Positions 25,701-37,700 of a stretch of 64,000 nucleotides of DNA are shown here, piece after piece. The translations under genes and the position numbers were made by a program. Below the pieces are notes generated by a model. That model was not told the DNA's origin. It did no database searches and worked only from the letters and a program-made list of their open reading frames with translations. Every line of letters begins with the position of its first letter. Positions within the stretch are counted from its first letter, which is position 1. The stretch comes from Capitulum mitella (Eukaryota > Arthropoda > Thecostraca > Pollicipedomorpha > Pollicipedidae). Location: the NCBI GenBank assembly GCA_030062745.1, contig CP099844.1, positions 5,175,481 through 5,239,480 of the forward strand, read 5' to 3'.

Positions 25701-28700
25701 GAGGGCGTCATCCTGGGCAGTGATGGTGCCCACGTCACCAACGTCAACCGACGGTGCGTACCGCTGGAAATGCACGTGCTCAGTGGAGTCAAACCAGTTC
25801 CGGTGTTTGTGTGCGTTTAGTTCGCAAAAACCGTAGTGATGACAGTAGTCCCACGCAGATGTTGTTCATGTCCACGCCTCGTTTGTGTAGATCAGTAAAA
25901 TAAAATATGGCAATATGACTTAAACCCTGCGCCAAATCTGAGATTCGTGTTTTTTTTCGCTTGCATTCCCTGAATTCCTTGAATTCCCTTGCGCTGAAAA
26001 CTTGAAAATGTTCATTTTAGAGAGACATGAATGCACCACTATTCTTTTGGCCAGCTCTATAATTGTAAAAATCGAACCAAACTTACTGAGTCAAACCATT
26101 GTGATTTGGGTAGGAAACCACGCTGTGCTATAGCACGATGTGGTTTTGCTACTCAAATGCCGAACGCCGGGTAGGGCATGACGTTCATGGAAGCATCAAG
26201 TTTCGTGACATCGAGTTTCGTCGCGCAAAGCCGTTGACGTCTCTGTGGCATTATTATAGTCTAGATATAAGAGGTGATATGATGACACAAATATAGTTGT
26301 GTCATCATTTCACCTTTACTTTGACACAAATACATCTGTGTCATCATATCACCTTTTATATCTAGACTATAATAATGCCACAGAGACGTCAACGGCTTTG
26401 CGCGACGAAACTCGATGTCACGAAACTTGATGCTTCCATGACCGTCATCCCCTACCCGGCGTTCGGCATGTAGTCCCTGACAGCGGCGAGGTGGGGGGTC
26501 GCGAGGGGGGCAGGTGGGAGTGGGGGGACGACAGTCTGACGGTCGGTCGGCCGGCTGCGGCTGAGCCGGTCGTCTGTGTGGCGGCAGAGGGGACGGAGTG
26601 ACCTGGAGAGACGCTGACGGCGCGGAGGTGGCCGTCACGACGGCCGCGGACCCCGCGGAGGGCGAGGACTGCCTGCTGATGGTGCCGGGCGCCGCGGGGG
26701 CGCTCAGAGCGTATCCCATCAGATGCGAAGATTCCCCCTCTGGCCTGCTAAGCAGTGTGTTGAGTGGGCTCGGCAACGCTGTTGGAAGCATTTTGGGCGG
26801 CGGGAGCAGCGGCTCGAGCACTGAAGTGATCTGCTTGTATCCGAGACTTACAGGTAAGTGCAGGGGTATCTCCAGGCGGCCATCTGCAGGGGGGAGAGAA
26901 CCGCCTTTAGGGGAGCGGAAGTGTGGGAAACGGGATGTGGATGTTTGCAACATGTCATGACGTATCTGTCATATTTCAGTCGAGATCTTTCGGGGCCCAA
27001 GAGCACCATCATTATAAACTGGCAGTCTGGGTTTTGACTTAATTGGTTAAGTTGTCCGGGATGATTTTTAGAAGTTTGGATTTGGAATGGGACTGACAGT
27101 TGTAGGAAATAGAATATCGTTGGAACACTCATACGCCTGTACAAAATTGTAATGCTAGGGACAGTTTTACCTGTCCCATCTATTCATAATGGCAACAACG
27201 CAATGGGTGGTTATAACAAATTTTGGTTGAGACATATAACTAATTGAAAAGAGCACTACCATCAGCAAAACTTAGAGTGGATGGAACCCGTTGAGGAACA
27301 CACATTTGGGGATGACGAGTTATTCGGTAGCACCTCGGTGCCCCACTGGTCAGTTTCATGGTAAGACGCCCGAAATGTCTGGCACTATAATATCAATATT
27401 TTAATCTTAAATCGGAAAAAATGTCTTGCCCAGCTATGTCTGTCTTTAGAGAGAACATGGCTTCTGATCTCATTTGGATACTCTCCTGGGGAGGAAGCGC
27501 AGAAGCGCGAAGCTGCAGGATCAGCTGCACGACTGGTGAAATTTATCATTAGCTCCATGGCATTTCATCGAAAGACAACCTTGGCCGGGTCGGCCTCCAG
27601 ATCCACGGTCGCCGGTCTATGTGCGACTGGGAACCTCCACTCCCCCAAGAGGTCAATATATGTCCCTCATGTCCCAATAACTCATTTCCTTCCGAGAAAG
27701 TAAAACATGATTGGAAAGCCCTCGGCGAAACGAGAAGAAAACGCGCATGCTTGTCTAGTATAGTCGTCGTCTTCGTCGTGATTGGGGCTTTAGGGCGCTC
27801 CGACCACGTGGTCATGTGGCGCTTGATTGTCCAGTATAGCTAATACTAATGTCATGAGAAGGCATCTTAGGTCAAATTGCCCTGTTGACAGTTTTGACCG
27901 AAAACTTTAAGAACCAAGGCTTGCACGTGCCTCTGACGGAGTTAGCAGTAAAAATACCTGATTTATGTAGGTGGAACAAGCACAAGGACAATCAAAATGC
28001 CTGATTTACGTAGGTGGGAGAGAAAAACCCAATGAGGAGAAACTGGACAACTTCGGGCAAAGGTAAAAATGAAGGACAAAAAACTGTCTACTTGCAAGGG
28101 CAGTAGTCTCGTTTTTCTCAATGTATCAAAAAGTGTTTTGGCTTAAATACGCCGTAAACGTATCTGGCACGCATATAAAATCTGTCAGTATCACATGAAG
28201 TTCAACCTAAGTCAAAGTATTGGCGCCTTTACTTGTGGTGTTACTGATGTCAGTCGTATCATCTGCCGCATTACCATTGATCAGCACGATGCGGCATAAT
28301 ATACTACAATATCTGCTCAAGTAATGTCCCTTTTACGTCATGGAATCCGTGCTCCAAAACATTATTCAGTAAGTCATAGGTATAGGGCGGCGGGCACGGC
28401 TGCGATGTACGCACACAAAAAAATATTCGGTTGGAAATTATTTTTGCGATGGCAGTGGTTTTTATTTGGCGACTAAAAATAAGAGGGCTAGGGTGGTATA
28501 AGCCGTAGTCATGGATGTGGTTCTTGTCATTTGAAGCCATACAAAACTGTTCGCAATGAAAACAAAGGGTGTTTCAAAATGTTAAGTCAGGCTAACCTGG
28601 ATCAAATGGAATAAGGTTACCCTTGACAAACAAATTCGTATCATAAATTATTGCTTCCGAGGCACATATGACTACCCATAAACCTTAAAGACTGTAAGCC

Positions 28701-31700
28701 GACGAATTATATTTGGTTGCAGGTATGAAAATTCGGTACAAAACGTGCCCTGATCGAAGTTCACAGATCAGAGGCACGGTTGCATTTCTTAATGACGTAC
28801 GGACCACCTGGGCGTATATTCAAGCTTCAGACCCGCCGAACCAGACCCACAATCTCAATAAAATTATCTGACCAAAGTTGAGCTGGCCCAAGGTTATTGA
28901 CCTGAACATCTGCGAAAATTGAGGCACCATAATTGCTCCATTTGTCATGTTCCATCGACATCGTAAATTGCATGTCGTTAGGCTTCTTAATTATTTTTTT
29001 TTTTTTTTTGAACATCGCCCTATTTGACCTGTTCACATGACATGACCCTTTATTAAAGAACTGGCAAAAATTATGACGTTATTATGACGTCATATATTAA
29101 TATAATTATAACATAAAATTATATGTAAAAAGTACTCTAATTCTTAAATGCTATTGTACCTTTTGCTTTTTAGCTATCCTCAGAAAAATGGAGAGTGTTC
29201 TCATGAATACTGTCTGGCGAGGGTTAAAAAGATTTGCAGTTGTATTTTGCCTCCCCTCACACACAAATTCTGAAGACCTTCCTTTGCCATCATACGTCCA
29301 TGGGAATCAGGGCCAGGCTTTTCTAGGGAACTTCGTGGTCGCGGACGCACTTGTCATGGGCCATTTCGGCCAAAATTCGCTGCTCCTGGGCCCTACAAAG
29401 CCGCGTTATTTGAGGCGTAGGCCGTAAGGTAACATATACCGAAAGGTTCCCTTGTCGTTTCCAAACTGCCTTTGGGCTATTAGAATGTCTGTGTGTTTTT
29501 CTTTGCACTTTCGCACGTTAAAGAAACGAAAAAATCGTGATCCAGGACCATTCGGCCCTTTGCCTCTGACTCCTTGGCTGCAACTCTGTCATGAGGCAAG
29601 AGGGGACAAGATGACATGGGATAGATAGAAATGTACGATTGTCATGGTTTCAAAACTTGGGCCTAGGTTGATTTTGCGTGACGTTCATGTGGTGGATGTA
29701 TGCCTGATCTGTATGCCAGGCACATTTGTGGGGTGTTTCAGCCAAAAAACATTTCTGCGCGTTCGAAAAAAATGCGGTTGTTGCCCGAACGAAAAGACAG
29801 CATTTCCCTCCATATTTGTTTTGAAATGATCAGTTTTGGCCTGAAGTGCCCCTCTGATGTATCGTATGGCTACGTCAGGCATTCTATGTCCTGCCAGCTC
29901 TTTTGGAGGCGCATACCCGGCTTGATGATTAAAGGTTTCAGACAAAAAAATGTATGTACTTAATTTGGTCTAAGATGTCGATCTGGTTAAAAAACATGTA
30001 CCAGTTTTCTTCTGAAGCTCGACCAGGCCTTTCCAAGATGTCTTTATTCTGCCCAACCTATAGTTTTGATATTGTGGATGAGTGCGGGGGAAGGGCAGTG
30101 TTCTCATGAACCGCCCGAGCGGTCGAAGTCGGATCTGGAGACCGTCTGGTGAGAACCAAAGATTGGACATTTCGTCTAAACAGCCTAGGTACATCAAGAA
30201 CATTTACCGATTCGCGGAAGCGTTAAGCTCGAAACACCCGGGTAAGTCCGATTCCTGATTATGGGATCAAATCCGAAGTGCGGCTCCGCCACGGTAATGA
30301 CGCACAGTTTCCGAGCATTCAGCGCCAAGCAAACAGCCGGCTGCCAGCCTCATGTGTAGCCTTCGCCGGCCGACCTCGTTGGCTGCCAGTGATCATTGTC
30401 CTGACTGTTGAGCAGACTGTTACTCGGCACCGGTCACCCCTTCACCGTCGGACGAGGCGGATCGGTCTCTGGACGCCTCCGTCCCGTCTTCGTGCCCTGC
30501 CGGTCTCAAATTCAACAAATCCGGAGAGAAGACGGTCGATGTGTTCTGCCGCGGAGCGTTGGGAAACTGGGTGCCGAGCGACCTCGGCGACTGTGTGTCC
30601 GGTGAGAGAGCTTCGCCTGCCGATGGCCGGCGCAGGCCGTGCTGACGCCATGTTTGTTGCCAGCTTCGGTTGGCCTGGGAAACTGGCGATGGCTTCAACA
30701 GTCCTTAGCGGAGGGCCAGATGCAGTGTACTGTATATGCTGTACGTTGCGTGTTGTATGCAGGTTTCCTGTGAAAAGATTTCGTCGCTGTGCCAAATCTA
30801 CATCGCTTGAACAATATTTCATTTATTCCTAGCTCCCCTTCGATCTCAAATGTAACATGTTGGGATCAGCCTTAAGTTTTCGTCACCGTGATATCGATTG
30901 CATCTCGCGCTCAGTCGGCTGTAGAACGGTCGTGTGGTTCGCGGCGGTGTGGGCCAGCTGTAGCAGTACTGATTCTGCGCGTTTTTTTCTGCGCCTGGTC
31001 GTGCTCTGGCCGCGGGAAGCGCTATGCCCTCCGTCGCGGCGTTCCGTCGACGCTGCGAGTCGGGGCGGGCGCGGCGTCCTGCTCACCAGAGCCGGCACGT
31101 CCGTCAGTGTGCGGCGACCCGCCCGAGCCCGCCGACGGCAGCAGCCGCACCACGCCGCCGGCGGCCAACCAGACGCACTACGTGTACGCCTGCCGGGAAG
31201 GTCTTCAGACGGAGCAGGGCGCGCTGACGGAGGAGCTGGCCTGTCAGGACAGCGGCCAGTACGAGCCGACGGCGCCGGCGCCCTGCACACGTGAGCTCTG
31301 CGGTCAGGTCCGGTCAGGTCAGGCCTTGCCGACGAGCGGCTGGACCTGACAAAACGCATCTCTGATGCATTTGCACGAATATATTCTTTCAGACGTTGAC
31401 ATGCGCCCAGGTGGAAGGGGGAGGAATAAATATTGTCCACCTTCGTGTTTTTACATAAGTTTGCGGGCAAACGCTAGGCGATGTTTATGTTGTTGGCGAT
31501 GTTTATGCTCCTCGCATATGGATTCATCTGATCGCAAAGAAACTTTGTGAAGAGTTAGTTTAGAAGATGAACGTAACCACCCCGAAGCACAGGTTACCCA
31601 GGTCAGGTCAGCTGAGTTCAATCGGTGTCAGGTATTAAAAATGTAACATTTTGCAAAAGGGCATGCAGGAGTTTGTGTGGTGATTGACGGCATCATGGAT

Positions 31701-34700
31701 GCAGTTACCCGAAGGCATAGCCAAGCTAGGTCAAGTCAGCTGAGGTCACTCAAGGTCAATTACTGAAGACGTATCATTCCTTTTTTCCAAATCTACCTAA
31801 ATGATCTCAGATTGTGTGAGGACAGTGGTGTAACTTTTTGGTTTTCAATGGGGTTTCACTTATAAGATCACTTGATAATCTAATCTAACTCCTTTTTTCC
31901 CCTCGGATTTGGCCCACCTTATTTTGCACCGCAGCGGAAACCTCCGCCTTCAGCCTTCACTTATTGACAGGCTGTGCAGCGGGACGATAGCCTAAAATCA
32001 AGTTCAATGCGTCCGCGCTCCACGCCGACGTTTTGTATGCACCTGAATGAACTGAATGAATAAATACGGAACACATTGGCTGGGGCCATAGCGGACCCAT
32101 GCATGGGCTCTGAAAAAAACAAGATTACAAGCCAGAAAGTCAAGATGTGCACGCTGGCAACACACGCACGCACACAAGATCATCCCAGCAAGACCTCGCC
32201 AAAACTTGTCACGTGTTGCTGACTGGATGAATGTGGCCGGGGAGTCAAGGCCCCTTGAAGTGGGAGGATTTGCATTTATTTATCACGCAAATGGAGATGT
32301 ATGTTTCGTTACCGATGCACAGCTTTCACTAAACTCTCAGATACGTAGAAAACAAACATGCTTTTCAATACGCACTATTTGCCGAACCTCTGCTCCAAAA
32401 GTATAACTTTGAACCTGCCATCATCATCATCATCAATTTTATTAATCGTGTAATATGAAAGAACAACATTGGCGTTCAGCTCAAAAGGTGACAGCACTTT
32501 ATTTATAGTGCCCCTGACGGTTAACAGTTTATACCGGAGTTTATACCCTCACAGCGGTATAAACTCCGGCAGTACGCAGTGATTATGTTCAGGTCCAGGC
32601 ACCAGTTCGACATTTTCTGTGATGGGGCTGCACATGGGCCCACTGGGTTTGCACTTCGAAGGCCTGGGCTGCACTTACATCCCCCTTGATATATGAAGTT
32701 ACATCACCGTGTGAGGATGCACTTTGTTGACCTCGGTTGTCCCTTGATGACCTCAAATGGCTAAAGTATGTCTCTTTGCTTTCAGATGTATAAGGGTGTC
32801 TTTCCCACCAACAACCAACCGGTGATACACTCCATGCTGACAAAATGCAGCATTTTTCAATATTGACCTGGGTTAACCTCCGTTGACCGAATTTAGGCCA
32901 ACATTGCTTTGTGGTGTGTAAGCCCAGCATGCACATCAAGGCTTCACAAAATTTCGTTGCGATTGTTTCGGTAGATCTGGAGGAAGGAAGAGTTGCTGCT
33001 TATTCGACGTTTGACCTAGTCTGACGTGGATGAACTTAACCTACTTCATTCAGTTTCTGGGGTTGTAAGGTTACGATCGGCCAAGCGGTCTACACTAGAT
33101 ATATAGCGATTTCGCACGAATGCGGAATATAAATCGTATATAGATTGCAAAAATAAACATTATACGTTCTCCTGTGGGTTAAATATGATGTCATTTACAT
33201 AAGACTGCCGCTTTTCCTATAAATTTTGTCAATGACAAAATTTAACATTTGTCCCCCCCCCCGGACAATCCTGGTTACGTGCCTGCAGTCAGTCCATGTA
33301 GGTCTCAACAAACCACCAGCGCGGGTGTTAAACAGTTTCAGAATATCAGCGCCGTATGGGAAACGGCAGGGAGGGTTACAGGTGCAGCATTTCAACACGA
33401 TGGGAGTAAAATACCATTCTGATGCTGGTTTTCTCTCACACTCAGACGGCTGCCGGCGACTCCAGGGCAGCCTCGGCAGCGTCTACAGTGAGTGACGCCG
33501 CTGTGCGTGACGGCACCGCCACCTGTGACTGACGCCGCTGTCGGCAGAGTGCCACGGACAGCCGGACGTCGGTGACGACCGGATGACGTCAGAGTGGGAC
33601 GGCACGAGCCGGGCCGTCGGCACCGCGTTCACCGTCCACTGCGGCGCCAACGTGACGCTGGCTGACGGCAGTCGGAACCAGACTGTGTCCTGCGGCGAGG
33701 AGGGCTGGACGCCTCGCCAGCTGCTGCCCTGCGACGGTCAGTGGCACCGCCGCGCCGGCGCCTGCCGGCCACCGGGTCACCCGCCCCTGCCGCCAGCTTG
33801 CAATGGCTGCTGTCTTTTGCGGCGTGGGGTCTCAAGTTGTTTGGAGCTCGCTGACTGAAGCGTGGCAATGCCGCTGGCCCTGGCAGGGAAGCTGGGTGTG
33901 TTTCCTGGTCATACCGAAGCGGCACGCTGTATTTTGAAATTGGATAGTGTTGGTATTGTGTAGAATAATGCACTTATCGTAGACTCACTACTGGTCGCAG
34001 CCCGTGTGCGGGTTACGTGAGCAGTGCATGTTTCTGAACGCAGTAATTTTGGACGTGGTTTCACACTACTAATCCGTGTTTCAGCTGACATCGGCGTAGG
34101 AAAGCCTTTAAAATTGCTAGAGGTGGAACCGTTTGTCGAAATGCCTCGCCGTGTAATACCATACCATGCGGCGATGTTAAAATTTCCCAACTTAGATGAC
34201 AATTTTCCTGTCTGTCTTATGAGCTGCTACACCCAGGATGGCGGAAGTTTTGAAACTCCTCTAGAACCCTATCCTTATTTAAGAGTAGTTTAACCTACAA
34301 TTACAATACTATTTCCATGTCAGGGGTCGATTGCCCCCTCCCTTCCATGATGTTTCCGCCGCTAAATCTAGCTTTTGCGGATTTCAGTGTTCCCACCGAT
34401 CTTTGCTCACGTAATACCAAAATTTTAACGTACTGCACCAAGCGCGGCTCCGGGAAACGTTCCCAGGGTCGTGTCAGACGCATGCTCGTTTGTTTGTTGA
34501 ATCCACTACTACTCCAAAAATTGTATTAAGATATTTGTTAAAGCTTATCAGAGACTACGAAGTAAATGTCAGGCTTAAAGTACACACGTGGAGGACCTTA
34601 TGCCAGAAGAGAAAAATGGCCGTTAACTTTTTTTGCGCTTCCGAATGCGCCATTTGCGTTTCTTTTTGTCCTCTTATACATATCAAAACGTAGTTCAGAT

Positions 34701-37700
34701 CGCAACCTTTCGTTTGAGCTCTGGTTCATCGAAATGGTTTCACTATATGGGCAGACCTCAGGAGACGTTGGGGGAGGCGCGAATCTCCTCTTCGCATGAA
34801 TTAGAAGCGAAATTCAACGTATGAAAATAGGGTTAGGTTGAACGCGCTGAAAAACCTGAACGCGTTTTGATCCAGTGAAGAAACCTGAACACGTGTTCCA
34901 TCCGGGTCTGAGAGACATTAGAAACATTAAGAAGCGACAAATATGGGCGGCCACCCTTGGATATTATAAGTCGTCTTCTTTTATTGTCGGGGGGAGGGGA
35001 AGGGAGTGGTAAGATTCCAACAATCGGTACACACCGTGCTCGGATTTCATCCGGGCCCAAATCGACGAATTTTGAAAAGAATTATTGTGTTCAGTCACGG
35101 TGCTAGTAAGCATGTCTAGAGTAATATCTTTAATATTTTCTTTTTTAAGCGCTTAGACGTGTTGTTTCTATACCAGCCGACGGCTGGTAGGGCTAGGTTG
35201 AGTAGGTAGGTAGTGGTTTATGATAGAGGCCCATGTCCAAGTTTGTCCCCCCCATTGTTGTTTTATAGCAGAGCGGGCACTTCTGAGTGCAGTGGTCTGT
35301 GAGTGACCACGGACGAAACGGCCCTGGATATTACCGTGCTGCTGGTCGCGAAGTCTGGCCGTAAGTGCCTAAGTTGTGCTTTCAGTCTGACAGTACAAAA
35401 TGCCTCTTCGTCGGGGCACTTTGTGATTACGTCGTCGGCAGCCGTATTTTCGCAGAAGTTCTCTGTGAATAATTTGTGGCCAGCGTTCCGGTTTCGACAA
35501 CAAGCGCGTTGCCATGTCATCAAAACGTGTCGTCCGTAGGTTTGAAGCATTCCACTAAAGCAACAGCGAAAACACCGACAGGCCGTATGTAGACATACAA
35601 ATGAGAGGCTGCTAAGTGTATGTCATCATTCCAGATACGCAATCAGCTAGTCAAAGCCCAGATAGATCTCAGTTCTGACCCCGCTGGCATTATTTGTTTC
35701 CTTAGTATTCATGGCATTCATTGAATGGTTGGTTTTGGTGGGGTTTGCGGGTTTCAATGCATTTTTCAGCCTTCTGACCCCGCTCAGTGCACCCGGCTAT
35801 GCCACGCACCATTTGGATCGCATCTGAGCTAGTCCTCACGGAATCAGTAAACGCCACTCAGTTCTTGAACAGTCTAACGTGCTATTGGCAGACGGGCGTT
35901 AGCGCGCATTGTTGTCCTGGCGGTCCCGCTGCTGTTGGCCGTGATTGCGCCTACACGCACAATGCACCTTAAAGAGACCAGCTGAGCGCTGAGTGGTAAC
36001 CGGGGTACAGAAGCGGGTCAGATGGTGTGAAGTCTGTATGATGTGACATAGGGGGTTTACACCCGCACTAAATATATGTCACAACCGTGGAATGTGGCAG
36101 TTAGCCGGTTTTCGCTATTTTTTAACCAATTCTGTAGCAAACCATCAAATTGCCAAACTAGGCAGGCGTAGGACCGTTAATAGGAGGTAAAGTCAACACG
36201 CCATTTGTTTATGTCTGTTAAAGCCGCCGATGACGTCACCGGTCGACTCCGCCCGGATTGGTCAGACCGGACCCAGCGTTGTCAAGGATTCTGAAGCCGC
36301 GTTAACTGACGAATTGACTAGAAGTTTACAATTATGCTATTATTTACGTAGTACGTGTAAAATTATTTGCATGTTGAGAAGCAACGATTGCTGGTAAAAC
36401 AAAAGTACGTTTACCATTTACTTTTGAGACTGATCATTCCCACATGTTTTACTGAAAATGCTTCACACGAAACTCACCGCCGACTCTATCCCGGACTAGC
36501 GGTTGATTTCGTCCACAGCGGCGGCATACTCACAGCGGCGGCCACCCGGCCCCACATGCCAATGTTTCCACGCGACACCCCGGCATCAGCAGTCACAGCG
36601 AAGGCCAGTTGGCCCGACGTTGAGGATTGCGACAAAGGACAAACCTGGACTAGGGAATGGGATATGAATTGTATGCCAATCATAGCCAGGAATGTCGATC
36701 TGTATTGTTTCGAGGGGGCCCTGGCCCACCCAATGTTGATTTGGGCCCACACAATGTTGGTTTGGTCCCCTGCAATATTTTTGCCAGTTTTAAAGGGAAT
36801 TAGGCAAAAATAACAACAAAAAACGGCCGCAGTAGATAAAAGATAGGCAGAAGGTATAGAATAAGAACATCAAGTGACGTATCTGTTTATCTTTCTATCT
36901 TCCAACCTATATGTATGGGATATACGCAGTTTTTATTTCAAACAATAGTAACAAAAAACTCGGAAGTTTCCACTGACCAAAATAAAGTGGGCTAAATCCG
37001 TAGAGAAACCCACATTTGGGGGGGAGGTTAGGTTGTCAGGCCCATGGCTCGGCCCAACCAATCATTTACAGAAATTGACGCCCCTGATCATAACACTACC
37101 AAATGGAAAGCCCCACATTCCCAAGTGTCGGCGAAATTTTTACGAAAACTTTATAGTGCGTGCGTCAGGGCAGTGTATTGCAATTATCTCACCACTTCCC
37201 GCCTGTGTAGTACAAAGCGGATGATGTGTGTGCACGTACACTTACTATTTACCCACCGATCGATAATCAAGACCACTCTGCGGGCCAAACCGGGCCACGT
37301 CATATACTAATCTTGCTAAACAAGTGTCTTGTAGAACACGTAACCCGTAGCATAACTCCTACATAGGCTACCGGAAGTACCTGATCTGACGCGCATTTAT
37401 AGAACTAAACCTTAATCGAATTAGCTGTTGACATGAAAAGCGGCCGTCGCCGCTTCCACGGCGAGAGTAGATTCATCACTATCCACTGGCACAGACGTAC
37501 TCAGACACGTATCACGGTCACGGCACCCACACACCACACAAGAACATCCCCCCTCCCACGCCTGCTTGCAGTCCACCGGCGCAGCCGGGGGTGGCGCCCC
37601 CTCCCTTTTGGCCCGCATTTTTTAGTGAAACCCATTGCACATCGTCTTCCCAGCATGCCGGTTTCGTATAATTTCAGTTCTCACTGAGCTCTGGGCCTCC

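Noticed and set aside
26261-26953. 230-codon minus frame
   Set aside because: Antisense to the CTLD 2 exon and running through the palindrome.
31590-31770. Hormone response elements (AGGTCA pairs)
   Set aside because: The same words occur throughout dispersed repeats, with no fixed spacing or promoter nearby.
35263-35550. Overlapping 95- and 78-codon frames as a possible intronic gene
   Set aside because: No recognised domain, no splice logic and no other support. Cannot be distinguished from chance.
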